Notes: generated from the sequence alone by a model not told the origin. DNA of 64,000 nt from Streptomyces sp. NBC_01341 (GCF_035946055.1 NZ_CP108364.1:2790001-2854000), one strand, 5' to 3'. Numbered from the stretch's first letter, positions 1 to 11,313 are shown. Translations and numbers: made by a program.

Positions 1-896
1 TCGGCGCCGACGGTGCCGCGGTGAAAGCCATGCGCACGCTCGTCTCCACGGTGTCGATGAACGGCATCGTCGTCATCGGCGAGGGCGAGAAGGACGAAGC
101 GCCCATGCTGTTCAACGGCGAGCGCGTCGGCGACGGCACCGGGGCCGAGGTCGACATCGCCGTCGACCCCATCGACGGCACCACGCTCAACGCCAAGGGC
201 ATGCCCAACGCCATCGCGGTGCTGGCAGCCGCCGACCGGGGCGCGATGTTCGACCCCTCCGCCGTCTTCTACATGGACAAGCTGGTCACCGGTCCCGAGG
301 CGGCCGACTTCGTCGACATCAACGCCCCCGTGTCCGTGAACATCCGGCGCGTCGCGAAGGCCAAGAACTCGACCCCCGAGGACGTCACGGTCGTCATCCT
401 GGACCGTCCCCGGCACGAGAACATGGTGCGGGAGATCCGGGAGACGGGCGCCCGGATCAAGTTCATCTCCGACGGCGACGTCGCCGGGTCGATCATGGCC
501 GCCCGCGAGGGTACCGGTGTCGACCTGCTCATGGGGATCGGCGGGACCCCGGAGGGCATCATCTCGGCGTGCGCCATAAAGTGCCTGGGCGGTGTCATCC
601 AGGGCAAGCTCTGGCCCAAGGACGAGGCGGAGCGTCAGCGCGCTCTCGACGCGGGTCACGACCTCGACCGCGTGCTGTCGACGGACGACCTCGTCAGCGG
701 GGACAACGTCTTCTTCGTCGCCACCGGGATCACGGACGGTGAACTGCTGCGCGGTGTGCGGTACCGCGCGGAGACGGCCACCACCGACTCCCTCGTGATG
801 CGCTCCAAGTCCGGCACGATCCGCCGGATCGACTCGACGCACCGGCTGTCGAAACTGCGCGCCTACAGCGCGATCGACTTCGACCGCGCCAAGTAG
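1..896 (+). CDS. glpX: Fructose-1,6-bisphosphatase class II, 5' end outside window
   Basis: Hydrolyses fructose-1,6-bisphosphate to fructose-6-phosphate in gluconeogenesis, in the cytoplasm. The open frame runs from the window edge (first full codon at base 3), so the N-terminus, roughly 50 residues in this family, is missing. Visible family motifs are [10 protein letters not shown] (about nt 78-110), the metal-binding [12 protein letters not shown] (about nt 166-201) and [20 protein letters not shown] (about nt 535-595). The internal GTG at 21 is not a real start because the preceding residues GADGAA also match the family. A strong hairpin follows the stop. Identification is confident. Confidence 0.96.
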   Translation, partial: GADGAAVKAMRTLVSTVSMNGIVVIGEGEKDEAPMLFNGERVGDGTGAEVDIAVDPIDGTTLNAKGMPNAIAVLAAADRGAMFDPSAVFYMDKLVTGPEAADFVDINAPVSVNIRRVAKAKNSTPEDVTVVILDRPRHENMVREIRETGARIKFISDGDVAGSIMAAREGTGVDLLMGIGGTPEGIISACAIKCLGGVIQGKLWPKDEAERQRALDAGHDLDRVLSTDDLVSGDNVFFVATGITDGELLRGVRYRAETATTDSLVMRSKSGTIRRIDSTHRLSKLRAYSAIDFDRAK

Positions 897-907
897 GCCG
901 TGTCGTG

Positions 908-946
908 CGGATGGTGGGGACCGGCCGGGCCGGTCCCCACCATCCG
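908..946. terminator. Bidirectional hairpin between glpX and the WhiB-like gene
   Basis: Perfect 18-bp inverted repeat (908-925 with 929-946) around a 3-nt loop CGG, placed between two convergent genes. No U-run follows, as is usual for Streptomyces terminators. Confidence 0.85.
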
Positions 947-958
947 TGCACGCGGGCC

Positions 959-1330
959 TCAGCCCGCTGCGGCTATGCGCTCGCCCGGGGCGGCGGCCTT
1001 GAGCTCGATGTCCCGTCTGCGACGCCGGGCCAGCGCCACCCGGCGCTCGGCGGCGGTGAGTCCGCCCCACACCCCGTAGGGCTCGGGCTGGACGAGTGCG
1101 TGCTCCCGGCACTCGACCATGACCGGGCATCTCGCACAGACCTGCTTCGCCGCTTCCTCGCGGGAGAGCCGGGCGGCTGTCGGCTCCTTGGACGGGGCGA
1201 AGAACAGCCCTGCCTCGTCCCGGCGGCACACCGCCTCCGAGTGCCAGGGCCCCGCCTCGTCCTCCCGTGCGGGGGTGCGCCGGGCGGGCACGGCGGCGAC
1301 CTGCAGGGGCTGATGCGGCAAATGCAGCAC
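959..1330 (-). CDS. WhiB-family iron-sulfur transcription factor
   Basis: 123-residue member of the actinobacterial Wbl family, which bind a [4Fe-4S] cluster through four cysteines and act with sigma factors. The four cysteines are visible in SEAVC and VCARCPVMVEC, followed by the GVWGG turn (YGVWGGLTAAERR) and a basic tail ARRRRR for DNA contact. The GTG at 1330 is chosen because AGGAG lies 6 nt upstream; the frame opens further to 1438 without a better start. It converges on glpX, the arrangement I recall for wblI of S. coelicolor, but I cannot confirm the paralogue. Confidence 0.9.
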   Translation of the reverse strand: MLHLPHQPLQVAAVPARRTPAREDEAGPWHSEAVCRRDEAGLFFAPSKEPTAARLSREEAAKQVCARCPVMVECREHALVQPEPYGVWGGLTAAERRVALARRRRRDIELKAAAPGERIAAAG

Positions 1331-1492
1331 GGTCCACTCCTGACGACGGCTTGGGCTTCGTGAGCGAGAGGCGATGCAGCACTCCCTACCCGCTGTACGC
1401 ACCCCTATGCACTGAGTGGTTCCCACTTGGACCGCCACCGGAACGCCTCGTCACGGCATGGCCGGAATTGGCGCCGGCCCGGCGGGCCGGCG

Positions 1493-2164
1493 TCAGTGGC
1501 CCAGATGTTTGCGCAGCTGCCGGTGGAGGTTGGTGATGAGCTTTCCGCGCTTGGGCTTCGCCTCGACGCTCCCGAACACGGAATAGCCGTTCACCACGAC
1601 CACAGGTGCTTCGGGGTCGGCGGATTCCAGTGTGTCGACCTCGAAATTGCCGAAGATGCCCGTCCCGCTGCCGCGCAGAGAGATGTTCTCCGGCACCTTG
1701 ATATCGACGCTCCCGAAGATGGACGTCGCATTGATGACGGTCAGACGCTGGCCGAAAAGCGCCTCGGTGAGGTCTATTTCGACGCTTCCGAAGAGGGAGA
1801 AGGCGTTCGTGCGGCCGCCCACACGCCAACGGCCCCTGCGGGTGGAGCTGCTGAAGACCGCCACCAGGTTCTCGGCGGTCCCGGCTGCCGCCTCGGGGCC
1901 GTAGCCGTACGGCGAGGCATGGAGGCGGCTCGTCCCGCCCTGTGCGGGGAGATCCCGCACCAGGGGCTCGAGTTCACCGACGGTCTTGGCCCGGTAGACG
2001 AGGTCGACCCGCTCGGCATGCTCCTCGGCGGTGAGCCGGCCCTCGGCCATGGCCTCCCGCAGGATGTCCGCGATCCGGTCGCGGTCCGCGTCGGACGCGC
2101 GGATTCCGGCAGGCGCGGGACCGGCCGGAGCGACGGGCTGCTGGGGCTGCTTTTCGAGGTCCAC
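1493..2164 (-). CDS. DUF1707 and LiaF-like C-terminal domain protein
   Basis: 223 residues. Residues about 22-75 (IRASDADRDRIADILREAMAEGRL and on) match the DUF1707 SHOCT-like module. The C-terminal half has four beta-strand repeats of the type (I/L/V)FGSVE or IFGNFE, as in the cell-wall-active antibiotic response (LiaF/YvqF) C-terminal domain. There is no transmembrane helix. Such proteins are thought to sense or respond to envelope state; the exact role here is unknown. The start has only a weak ribosome site. Confidence 0.82.
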   Translation of the reverse strand: MDLEKQPQQPVAPAGPAPAGIRASDADRDRIADILREAMAEGRLTAEEHAERVDLVYRAKTVGELEPLVRDLPAQGGTSRLHASPYGYGPEAAAGTAENLVAVFSSSTRRGRWRVGGRTNAFSLFGSVEIDLTEALFGQRLTVINATSIFGSVDIKVPENISLRGSGTGIFGNFEVDTLESADPEAPVVVVNGYSVFGSVEAKPKRGKLITNLHRQLRKHLGH

Positions 2165-2387
2165 CGGCCAAGCTTACCGAAACGCGATAGATCGCGACCA
2201 GTGCCTCTCCGGCCCTGCCGAGAATCCGGGCCGGAGAGTCGCGTCCGGCGGAGGCCGGGTCCACCCGGACCGGACGGTGTCCGGGTGAGCCCTACCTCAC
2301 AGGATCGGCGCCGCTCCGGCGCTCTACCCTGGTGGATGCGCTGCCCGAGGGAGGTCAGCCGCTGTCGCCGAGTGAGGAATGGCCGTA

Positions 2388-4055
2388 ATGCCAGAGTTTG
2401 CGTACTCCGATCTGCTCCCCCTGGGAGAGGACACCACGCCGTACCGGCTGGTGACCGCCGAGGGCGTCTCGACCTTCGAGGCCGACGGCCGTACGTTCCT
2501 CAAGGTGGCTCCGGAGGCTCTGCGCACGCTCGCCGCCGAGGCCATGCACGACATCTCGCACTACCTGCGGCCCGCCCACCTGGCGCAGCTCCGGCGGATC
2601 GTGGACGACCCCGAGGCCTCCTCCAACGACAAGTTCGTCGCGCTCGACCTGCTGAAGAACGCGAACATCGCCGCCGCGGGCGTCCTCCCGATGTGCCAGG
2701 ACACCGGCACCGCGATCGTCATGGGCAAGCGCGGGCAGAACGTCCTCACCGAGGGCGGTGACGAGGAGGCCCTGTCGCACGGCATCTTCGACGCCTACAC
2801 GAAACTGAACCTGCGCTATTCGCAGATGGCCCCGCTGACCATGTGGGACGAGAAGAACACCGGCTCGAACCTGCCGGCGCAGATCGAGCTGTACGCGACC
2901 GACGGGGGCGCCTACAAGTTCCTCTTCATGGCGAAGGGCGGCGGCTCGGCCAACAAGTCGTTCCTCTTCCAGGAGACGAAGGCCGTCCTCAACGAGGCCT
3001 CCATGATGAAGTTCCTGGAGGAGAAGATCCGTTCGCTGGGCACGGCGGCCTGCCCGCCGTACCACCTGGCGATCGTCGTCGGCGGCACGTCGGCCGAGTT
3101 CGCGCTGAAGACCGCGAAGTACGCCTCCGCGCACTACCTGGACGAGCTGCCCGCCGAGGGTTCCCCGACCGGTCACGGCTTCCGGGACAAGGGGCTGGAG
3201 GAGAAGGTCTTCGAGCTCACGCAGAAGATCGGGATCGGCGCGCAGTTCGGCGGCAAGTACTTCTGTCACGACGTGCGCGTGGTGCGCCTGCCGCGGCACG
3301 GCGCCTCGCTTCCCGTCGCGATCGCCGTCTCCTGCTCGGCCGACCGCCAGGCGACCGCGAAGATCACCGCGGAGGGCGTCTTCCTGGAGCAGTTGGAGAA
3401 GGACCCGGCCCGCTTCCTGCCGGACACCACCGACGACCACCTCGACGAGGCCGGCGACGTGGTGAGGATCGACCTGAACCGGCCCATGGACGAGATCCTC
3501 GCCGAGCTCACCAAGTACCCGGTCAAGACCCGGCTCTCGCTGACCGGCCCGCTGGTCGTGGCGCGCGACATCGCGCACGCCAAGATCAAGGAGCGGCTCG
3601 ACGCGGGCGAGGAGATGCCGCAGTACCTCAAGGACCACCCGGTGTACTACGCGGGACCCGCGAAGACCCCCGAGGGCTACGCCTCCGGCTCCTTCGGCCC
3701 GACGACGGCCGGTCGCATGGACAGTTACGTCGCACAGTTCCAGGCGGCCGGCGGCTCCAAGGTGATGCTCGCCAAGGGCAACCGGTCCAAGCAGGTCACG
3801 GACGCGTGCGACGCGCACGGCGGCTTCTACCTCGGCTCCATCGGCGGGCCCGCGGCGCGCCTCGCCCAGGACTGCATCAAGAAGGTCGAGGTCGTCGAGT
3901 ACGAGGAGCTCGGCATGGAGGCCGTCTGGCGGATCGAGGTCGAGGACTTCCCCGCGTTCGTCGTGGTCGACGACAAGGGCAACGACTTCTTCACCGAGCC
4001 CGCCCCCGCGCCGACGTTCACCAGCATCCCGGTCCGCGGCCCCGGTCTCGGCTGA
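2388..4055 (+). CDS. Fumarate hydratase class I (iron-sulfur)
   Basis: Converts fumarate to malate in the TCA cycle using an oxygen-labile [4Fe-4S] cluster. 555 residues, the normal one-chain length, with the alpha (Fe-S) region followed by the beta region. Cluster cysteines are likely those in [17 protein letters not shown] and [10 protein letters not shown] start at ATG 2388 (MPEF) because GAGGA lies 9 nt upstream; ATG 2379 in the same frame sits too close to it. It precedes an unrelated class II fumarase, so the two enzymes are neighbours. Confidence 0.95.
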   Translation: MPEFAYSDLLPLGEDTTPYRLVTAEGVSTFEADGRTFLKVAPEALRTLAAEAMHDISHYLRPAHLAQLRRIVDDPEASSNDKFVALDLLKNANIAAAGVLPMCQDTGTAIVMGKRGQNVLTEGGDEEALSHGIFDAYTKLNLRYSQMAPLTMWDEKNTGSNLPAQIELYATDGGAYKFLFMAKGGGSANKSFLFQETKAVLNEASMMKFLEEKIRSLGTAACPPYHLAIVVGGTSAEFALKTAKYASAHYLDELPAEGSPTGHGFRDKGLEEKVFELTQKIGIGAQFGGKYFCHDVRVVRLPRHGASLPVAIAVSCSADRQATAKITAEGVFLEQLEKDPARFLPDTTDDHLDEAGDVVRIDLNRPMDEILAELTKYPVKTRLSLTGPLVVARDIAHAKIKERLDAGEEMPQYLKDHPVYYAGPAKTPEGYASGSFGPTTAGRMDSYVAQFQAAGGSKVMLAKGNRSKQVTDACDAHGGFYLGSIGGPAARLAQDCIKKVEVVEYEELGMEAVWRIEVEDFPAFVVVDDKGNDFFTEPAPAPTFTSIPVRGPGLG

Positions 4056-4072
4056 CCTCCGTTCGCGTCCCG

Positions 4073-4109
4073 CACAGGGGCATCCGGCCGGTGGCCGGAT
4101 GCCCCTGTG
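4073..4109 (+). terminator. Hairpin after the class I fumarase
   Basis: Perfect 17-bp stem (4073-4089 with 4093-4109) with loop GGT, 17 nt after the stop codon. It implies that the next fumarase gene has its own promoter in 4110-4290. Confidence 0.85.
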
Positions 4110-4304
4110 GCGTTCCACGGGTCCGTGCCGGCGCCGGGGAGCCCCACCGCGGCGGGCCGGCTGACGGCGGCTGCGTGGACGCCTCCGGCGGCCGGCACCC
4201 CCGGAAGAGCCCCTTCCGGCCGACGGTGCCCGGGAAAACCCGCAGCGTGCGGGGAATACGTGGAGCGGCCCACGTGCTCCTTTCCAGCAGGAGGTTTGAA
4301 CACC

Positions 4305-5689
<1,385 letters not shown>

Positions 5690-5708
<19 letters not shown>

Positions 5709-5745
5709 CGTGTCCGGGCGTGTCGCGTATGACCCGGCCGTGACG
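5690..5745. repeat. 21-bp direct repeat across the fumC stop
   Basis: The 21 bases 5690-5710, which include the last codons and stop of fumC, are repeated exactly at 5725-5745, a period of 35 bp. It looks like a local duplication; no function is evident. Confidence 0.85.
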
Positions 5746-5787
5746 CGTAACGCGGCGGCCGGGTCGGCGCGTCCCTAAGATCTCTCC

Positions 5788-6510
5788 ATGACGACGACGG
5801 AAGCGGGTACGGGAGCAGGCACCGGGGCAGGTGCGGGGGACAACGGACGCTGGGCGCCGGGCGACAGGATCCTCTGGCGCTACCGGGACAACGGGCACCC
5901 CGGCGGGGGCGGCGGCGCCGGGGGCGTGCACATCTGCCGGCCGGTCACCGTCGTTCAGGACACGGACGAACTGCTCGCCGTCTGGATGGCGTCCGGCACG
6001 GAATGCGTGAGACCGGTGCTCGCCGACGGTACGCAGGTGCACGCCGAGCCGCTCGCCACGCGTTACACGCGCCCGCGCACGACCGTGCGGTCCCGGTGGT
6101 TCGGCTCGGGTGTGCTGAAGCTCGCCCGGCCGGGTGACCCCTGGTCCGTCTGGCTGTTCTGGGACCGCGGCTGGCTGTTCCGCAACTGGTACGTCAACCT
6201 TGAGGAGCCCCGGTCACGCTGGTCCGGAGGAGTCGATTCACAGGATCATTTCCTCGACATCTCGGTCCGGCCCGACCACAGTTGGGAGTGGCTCGACGAG
6301 GACGAGTTCGCCCAGGCGCAGCAGGTCGGACTGATGGACGCGCCCACCGCCCGGCGGGTGCGCGAGGCCGGCCTCGCGGCCGTCGAGGTGATCCAGCACT
6401 GGGGCGCGCCCTTCAGCGACGGCTGGGAGCACTGGCGGCCCGACCCGCGGTGGAAGGTCCCGCCACTGCCGGATGACTGGGACCGCACCCCCGCGTCCAC
6501 CCCGTCGTGA
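5788..6510 (+). CDS. DUF402 domain protein
   Basis: 240 residues with a Gly-rich N-terminus and a DUF402-type core (VWLFWDRGWLFRNWYVNLEEP, then DHFLDISVRPDHSWEWLDEDEF). DUF402 proteins include nucleoside di/triphosphate-type phosphatases such as FomD; acidic residues in the core could bind metal. The substrate cannot be assigned here. The ATG at 5788 lacks a strong ribosome site and may be translated from a short leader. Confidence 0.8.
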   Translation: MTTTEAGTGAGTGAGAGDNGRWAPGDRILWRYRDNGHPGGGGGAGGVHICRPVTVVQDTDELLAVWMASGTECVRPVLADGTQVHAEPLATRYTRPRTTVRSRWFGSGVLKLARPGDPWSVWLFWDRGWLFRNWYVNLEEPRSRWSGGVDSQDHFLDISVRPDHSWEWLDEDEFAQAQQVGLMDAPTARRVREAGLAAVEVIQHWGAPFSDGWEHWRPDPRWKVPPLPDDWDRTPASTPS

Positions 6511-6899
6511 GACCCTTGATTCACCCCAGGGGGGCAAACGTAGGATCGCCTTCCGTGAACCGTTCCACCGGTCCACCGCGTCACAACCGGCGTAACCGGC
6601 CAAGCACCTGACCACCAGTCATCGCACATGTCGCACGAGCAGCACGGGCAACGAACCCGGGCTGCCGCGCGGTAGCACGAACCACTACGAGGGGGTGGAG
6701 ACGTGTTCGCTGTCCGCTGCCCCGTCGCCGGAGGACCTCGTGTCGGCCCCCCGGCCGGCCGTACGGTTTCGGCCCCTTTTCCGGGGGCATCCGGTGACAG
6801 CCGTTGTTCTCACCGCTCTTGCGGGGGCACAGTGGCGCACACCCCTGAGGCGAGTGTGATCGCCTCATACAACCGGCCCGGACGGACGGAATCCCACGC
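6511..6899. other. Gap between DUF402 and SpoIIE genes with a possible small ORF
   Basis: No recognised gene. It contains a 66-codon frame (6703-6903) with a GTG start preceded by the purine-rich AGGGGGTGGAG, described separately, and no clear terminator. Confidence 0.5.
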
Positions 6900-6903
6900 G
6901 TGA
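6703..6903 (+). CDS. Small ORF overlapping the SpoIIE-phosphatase start (doubtful)
   Basis: 66 codons. GTG start 2-7 nt after a strong purine block (6691-6700). Its TGA (6901-6903) overlaps the GTG of the next gene as GTGA, the arrangement used for translational coupling in this genome. The peptide is rich in Gly, Pro, Arg and Ser and has no recognisable domain. It could be a real small protein or a leader that feeds ribosomes to the downstream gene, whose own ribosome site is poor. Chance is not excluded. Confidence 0.3.
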   Translation: MFAVRCPVAGGPRVGPPAGRTVSAPFPGASGDSRCSHRSCGGTVAHTPEASVIASYNRPGRTESHA

Positions 6904-8825
6904 CGGAGCATCCCACCTCCCACGAAGGCCGGCAGCCGCTCGCTGCCCGGCCGCAGGAGCGCGCCCGGCCCCGGCAGCAGGAGGGCCCGCCGGGCGCGGC
7001 CGCCACCGCCGCGATCCCCGGCCCCTCCCCGGTGCCGGCGGCCCAGAACGCCGTGCCGAGCCCGGCGTCCGCGGAATCCGCCGCGTCGGCCGCCGAGACC
7101 CAGGCCGTCGCCCGCCGCGAGGGTGACCGGCTCCGCTTCGTCGGTGCCGCCACCCGCCGGATCGCCCGGGGCATAGACCTCGACGAGATCGTGCTCGGCC
7201 TCTGCAGGGCGAGTGTGCCCACGTTCTCCGACGCCATACTCGTCTACCTCCGCGATCCGCTCCCGGTGGGCGACGAGCGGCCGGTCACCCCGTTCGTGCT
7301 GCGGCTGCGGCGTACCGACCGGCTGCGGCTCGCCGACGAGGAGAGCGAGGGCGGCCCGGAGGGCGAGCGGCTGCGGCTGCCCGTGACCGACCCGCAGGCC
7401 GGGCTGATGCCGGCGGCCGACCTCTGCGAGATCCAGGCGGGCGGCGCGCTCGCCGAGGTGCTGCGCGGGGTGCGGCCGGTCTTCGGCGACTCGGCCGCCG
7501 CCCGCGCCGCCCTGCCCGAACTGCTGGGTGCGGGGCGGGCGGTGCCCACCGGGCACCGCGCGATCCTGGCTCCTCTGCGCGGCCGCCGCCGGGTGATCGG
7601 CGCGGCCGTGTTCCTGCGCGGCACGGACCGCCCGCCGTTCGAGGCCAACGACCTCCTGGTCGCGGCCCAGCTGGCCACGCACACCGCGCTGGGCATCGAC
7701 AAGGCCGTGCTGTACGGCCGCGAGGCGTACATCGCCGACGAACTGCAGCGCACGATGCTGCCGGACTCCCTGCCCCAGCCCACCGGTGTGCGTCTGGCGT
7801 CCCGCTACCTCCCGGCCGCCGAGACGGCCCGTGTGGGCGGCGACTGGTACGACGCGATCCCGCTGCCCGGCAGCAGGGTCGCGCTGGTCGTCGGTGACGT
7901 GATGGGCCACTCCATGACGTCCGCGGCGATCATGGGCCAGCTGCGTACCACCGCGCAGACCCTCGCCGGACTCGACCTGCCGCCGCAGGAGGTGCTGCAC
8001 CACCTGGACGAGCAGGCGCAGCGGCTCGGCAGCGACCGCATGGCGACCTGCATGTACGCGGTGTACGACCCCGTCGCGCACCGGATCACCATCGCCAACG
8101 CCGGCCACCCGCCGCCCGTGCTGCTCCACCTGGGCGGCCGGGCCGAGGTGCTGAGGGTCCCCCCGGGGGCACCGATCGGCGTCGGCGGGGTCGACTTCGA
8201 GGCCGTCGAGCTCGACGCGCCCGCCGGCGCCACGCTGCTCCTCTACACGGACGGCCTGGTGGAGTCCCGGATGCGGGACGTGTGGACGGGCATCGAGATG
8301 CTGCGGGAGCGGCTCGCGGCCACCGCGCAGCTGACCGGTCCCGACCACTCGCCGCCGCTGGAGGCGCTGTGCGACGACGTCCTCGACATGCTCGGCCCGG
8401 GTGACCGGGACGACGACATCGCGCTGCTGGCCGCCCGGTTCGACGGGATCGCGCCGAGCGACGTCGCCTACTGGTTCCTGGAGCCGGAGGACGCGGCGCC
8501 CGGACGGGCCCGCAGGCTGGCGCGCAGGGCGCTGAGCCGCTGGGGTCTGGACGACATCTCCGACGAGGTGGAGCTCCTGGTCAGCGAGGTGGTCACCAAC
8601 GCCGTGCGGTACGCGGAGCGTCCGGTGACCCTGCGGCTGCTGCGCACGGACATCCTGCGCTGCGAGGTCGGGGACGACGCCCCGCAGCTGCCCAGGCAGC
8701 GGCGTGCCCGGGAGACCGACGAGGGCGGGCGCGGGCTCTTCCTGGTCAACCGGCTGGCCAGGCGGTGGGGGGCGACCCGGCTCTCCACGGGCAAGGTCGT
8801 GTGGTTCGAGATGGCCACTCCCTGA
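6900..8825 (+). CDS. GAF / SpoIIE phosphatase / HATPase regulator
   Basis: 641 residues. After a disordered Ala/Pro-rich N-terminus come a GAF-like domain (about 70-270), a PP2C-type SpoIIE phosphatase domain (about 290-510, with GGDWYDAI, GDVMGHSM, NAGHPPPV and DDIALLAARF) and an anti-sigma-type histidine kinase-like ATPase domain (about 530-640, with ELLVSEVVTNAVRYAE and GRGLFLVNRLARRWG). Such proteins dephosphorylate anti-anti-sigma factors and can also phosphorylate them, linking signals to alternative sigma factors. No partner sigma gene is adjacent. GTG 6900 lacks a good ribosome site. Confidence 0.92.
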   Translation: MTEHPTSHEGRQPLAARPQERARPRQQEGPPGAAATAAIPGPSPVPAAQNAVPSPASAESAASAAETQAVARREGDRLRFVGAATRRIARGIDLDEIVLGLCRASVPTFSDAILVYLRDPLPVGDERPVTPFVLRLRRTDRLRLADEESEGGPEGERLRLPVTDPQAGLMPAADLCEIQAGGALAEVLRGVRPVFGDSAAARAALPELLGAGRAVPTGHRAILAPLRGRRRVIGAAVFLRGTDRPPFEANDLLVAAQLATHTALGIDKAVLYGREAYIADELQRTMLPDSLPQPTGVRLASRYLPAAETARVGGDWYDAIPLPGSRVALVVGDVMGHSMTSAAIMGQLRTTAQTLAGLDLPPQEVLHHLDEQAQRLGSDRMATCMYAVYDPVAHRITIANAGHPPPVLLHLGGRAEVLRVPPGAPIGVGGVDFEAVELDAPAGATLLLYTDGLVESRMRDVWTGIEMLRERLAATAQLTGPDHSPPLEALCDDVLDMLGPGDRDDDIALLAARFDGIAPSDVAYWFLEPEDAAPGRARRLARRALSRWGLDDISDEVELLVSEVVTNAVRYAERPVTLRLLRTDILRCEVGDDAPQLPRQRRARETDEGGRGLFLVNRLARRWGATRLSTGKVVWFEMATP

Positions 8826-8843
8826 GGGTGCCGGGGGACGGAC

Positions 8844-8887
8844 ACGTGTGAGGGGCGGGTGCCGGCCGGCACCCGCCCCTCACACGT
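8844..8887. terminator. Bidirectional hairpin between SpoIIE and PBP genes
   Basis: 44-bp perfect palindrome (8844-8865 with 8866-8887), ending next to the stop of the convergent PBP gene and 18 nt after the phosphatase stop. Confidence 0.85.
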
Positions 8888-8889
8888 CG

Positions 8890-11091
8890 TCACTGCCCGA
8901 ACTGGCCGCCGCCCGGACGGCCGGGCGGCTGCTGGGTCCCGCCGGGGTCCGGTGTCCCGCTGGGCGTCTCGCTCGGCGTCTCCGAGGGCGTCTCGCTCGG
9001 CGTCTCGACCGGCGGGGACTCCTCGACCGGGGACTCGCTCGGGGACTCGGAGGGCGTCTCGGGCGTCGCGGAGGGGGTGTGTGAAGGCTTCTCCGACGGC
9101 GTCGGGGGCGCCGACGGTGTCTCGGTGACGGCTGTCTCGCCGCGCTCCACGCCCTGCAGGTCGAAGGAGGCGTCCGAGCCGCCGCCCAGCGCGCCGAGGG
9201 TGTAGTCGGCCCAGATCTTGGCGGGGAAGCCGCCACCGTTGGCCCGGCCGGAGTTGGCCGTGCCGGTGAGGCTGACCTGACCGCCGCCCTCCTTGGTCGA
9301 CTCGCCGTACAGGGCGACGACGGTGGAGAGCTCGGGGGTGTAGGCCGCGAACCAGGCGGCCTTGTTGTCCTCCGAGGTACCCGTCTTGCCCGCGGCGTCG
9401 TAGGCCGAGGTGTTGGCCTCGTGACCGGAGCCGAGGTCGACGACCTCGGTGAGCGCCTTCGTCACGGTGTCCGCGGATGCCCGGCTGATGGCCTGGCCGC
9501 CGATGCCGTCGACGGGTTCCATGGTGCGGTCGCGGTGCACGGCGGACTTGACGATGGTCGGGGTGACCTTCTTGCCGTGGTTGTCGAGGGTGGCGTAGAC
9601 CCCGGCCATGTCCCACGTGGAGGCGTTCATGGTGCCGAGGGTGATCGCGGGACGCTCGGGGAAGTTCTCGTCGGGTACGCCCAGGCCGAGCGCGGTCCTC
9701 TTGACGGCCTTCGGGGTGACGTCGACGACCATCTGCGCGAAGACGGAGTTGATCGACTTGTCCAGGGCCGTCTGGACGGTCGGGTTGCGGTAGCTGACGT
9801 CGTCCTCGTTCTGCGGGGCGAACGGGGTGTCGCTCCCGACGACGGGACGCCTGCTGGTGCCGTCGTAGACCGTGTTGAGGCCGATCAGGTTGCCGTCCTG
9901 GGTCTGCGACCCGTTCTCCAGGGCGGAGGCGAGCACGAGCGGCTTGAACGTCGACGCGGGCTGGTAGTCCCTGCGGGTGGCATTGGATATGTAGTGCTCG
10001 GTGGCGCCTACTCCGCCGTACAGCGCGACGACCTTGCCGGTCTTCGGGTCCACCGAGGTGGCGCCCGCCTGGACGGTCGCGTCGACCTTGTTCTTCTTCC
10101 GGTCGAGCTGGTTCTCCAGCTGCCGGTCGACGGACTTCTCGAGCTGCTTCTGCCTCTTCTTGTCGATGTTGAGGGTGATCGTCCAGCCGCCCGCCCGGCG
10201 CATCTCCTCGGTGATGCCCTGGCGCTCCATCTCCTGGTTGGCGGCCTCGACGAGGTAGCCCGTCTGTCCCTCCAGCCCGGGAGCGGCCTTGGGCGCCTCG
10301 GGCACGGGGAACGTCAGCTTGTCGCGCTCGGCCCGGTCGAGCCAGCCCTCCTCGACCATGTTGTTCAGCGTGTAGGCCCAGCGCTCCTTGACGAGCCTCT
10401 TGCCGGTCGGGGTGGCCCGGGCCCAGTCGTACTGGCTGGGCGCCTGGAGCAGTGCCGCGAGGTAGGCGCCCTGGGACACGTCGAGGTCCTTGGCGTCGAC
10501 CCCGTAGTAGGCCTGTGCGGCCGCCTGGATCCCGCTCGCGCCGCGACCGTAGAACACGGTGTTGAGGTAGCCGGCGAGGATGTCGTCCTTCTTCATGCGC
10601 TGGTCGACCTTGAGGGAGATCACCAGTTCCTTGAGCTTGCGGCTGACCGTCTGGTCCTGCGTGAGGTAGTAGTTCTTCACGTACTGCTGGGTGATCGTGG
10701 AGCCACCCTGCTTGCCCTTGCCGGAGAGCGTGTTGAGCACACCGCGGGTGGTGCCCTTGAGGTCGACGCCCTGGTCCCGGTAGAAGGACTTGTTCTCGGC
10801 GGCGACGAAGGCGTGCTGGACCTTCTTGGGTACGACGGCGAGGTCGACGATCTCCCGGTTGGCCCCGGAGCCGGTGCGGGCGAGGATCGAGCCGTCGCTG
10901 TACTTGTAGATGTTGCTCTGCTCCTGCGCCGCGGCGTTGGCCGGGGGCACGTCCACGTACAGGTAGAGCGCCGCGAAGCCGCCCATCACCAGCAGGCACA
11001 GTCCGAAGAACGTGCCCAGCATCTTCCGCCACGTGAAGAGCCGGCGTATGCCACCGCTCTTGGCAGCCCGACGCGCTTCCGCTCGCCCCAT
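8890..11091 (-). CDS. Class A penicillin-binding protein (transglycosylase/transpeptidase)
   Basis: 733 residues; polymerises and cross-links peptidoglycan outside the membrane. Order: short basic tail, one membrane anchor (about 25-48), GT51 transglycosylase (FVAAENKSFYRDQGVDLKG with the catalytic Glu, then GGSTITQQYVKNYYL) and penicillin-binding transpeptidase with ASTFKP (nucleophile Ser), SINSVF and KTGTS. The last ~90 residues are a Pro/Ser/Thr/Glu tail with SETPSETPSETP repeats, common in Streptomyces PBPs. GGAG lies 10 nt before the ATG. Divergent from the SPFH gene. Confidence 0.95.
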   Translation of the reverse strand: MGRAEARRAAKSGGIRRLFTWRKMLGTFFGLCLLVMGGFAALYLYVDVPPANAAAQEQSNIYKYSDGSILARTGSGANREIVDLAVVPKKVQHAFVAAENKSFYRDQGVDLKGTTRGVLNTLSGKGKQGGSTITQQYVKNYYLTQDQTVSRKLKELVISLKVDQRMKKDDILAGYLNTVFYGRGASGIQAAAQAYYGVDAKDLDVSQGAYLAALLQAPSQYDWARATPTGKRLVKERWAYTLNNMVEEGWLDRAERDKLTFPVPEAPKAAPGLEGQTGYLVEAANQEMERQGITEEMRRAGGWTITLNIDKKRQKQLEKSVDRQLENQLDRKKNKVDATVQAGATSVDPKTGKVVALYGGVGATEHYISNATRRDYQPASTFKPLVLASALENGSQTQDGNLIGLNTVYDGTSRRPVVGSDTPFAPQNEDDVSYRNPTVQTALDKSINSVFAQMVVDVTPKAVKRTALGLGVPDENFPERPAITLGTMNASTWDMAGVYATLDNHGKKVTPTIVKSAVHRDRTMEPVDGIGGQAISRASADTVTKALTEVVDLGSGHEANTSAYDAAGKTGTSEDNKAAWFAAYTPELSTVVALYGESTKEGGGQVSLTGTANSGRANGGGFPAKIWADYTLGALGGGSDASFDLQGVERGETAVTETPSAPPTPSEKPSHTPSATPETPSESPSESPVEESPPVETPSETPSETPSETPSGTPDPGGTQQPPGRPGGGQFGQ

Positions 11092-11259
11092 CGCCGTGGT
11101 GCTCCTCTTCCTCTGCTCGAACCGCTCAGGTCAGACCAGCCAGCTAACACCGAAGGCATGGACAAATGGCAAGCGATCCGATCTTTTCCGGACGTGAGAA
11201 TCAGCACCCGGTCCCCATGGAACCGACTCACGGGGGGCGCAGAAGGTTGCCGCACCCGT

Positions 11260-11299
11260 TAATGTGTAATCACATTGCTAGCGCGGCGTCATGCCGCGC
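11260..11299 (+). promoter_or_regulatory. Putative operator/-10 and hairpin before the SPFH gene
   Basis: TAATGT (11260-11265) fits a -10 box and lies in a perfect inverted repeat AATGTG-TAAT-CACATT (11261-11276). A 7-bp hairpin follows (11281-11287 with 11293-11299) just before the ribosome site GGGGGA of the gene starting at 11314. Operator binding and control of ribosome access are inferences. Confidence 0.45.
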
Positions 11300-11313
11300 G
11301 GAACGGGGGACCC

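Noticed and set aside
8468..11262. Long open frames on both strands over the PBP gene
   Set aside because: Shadows of the PBP codon bias; the PBP frame alone carries family motifs.
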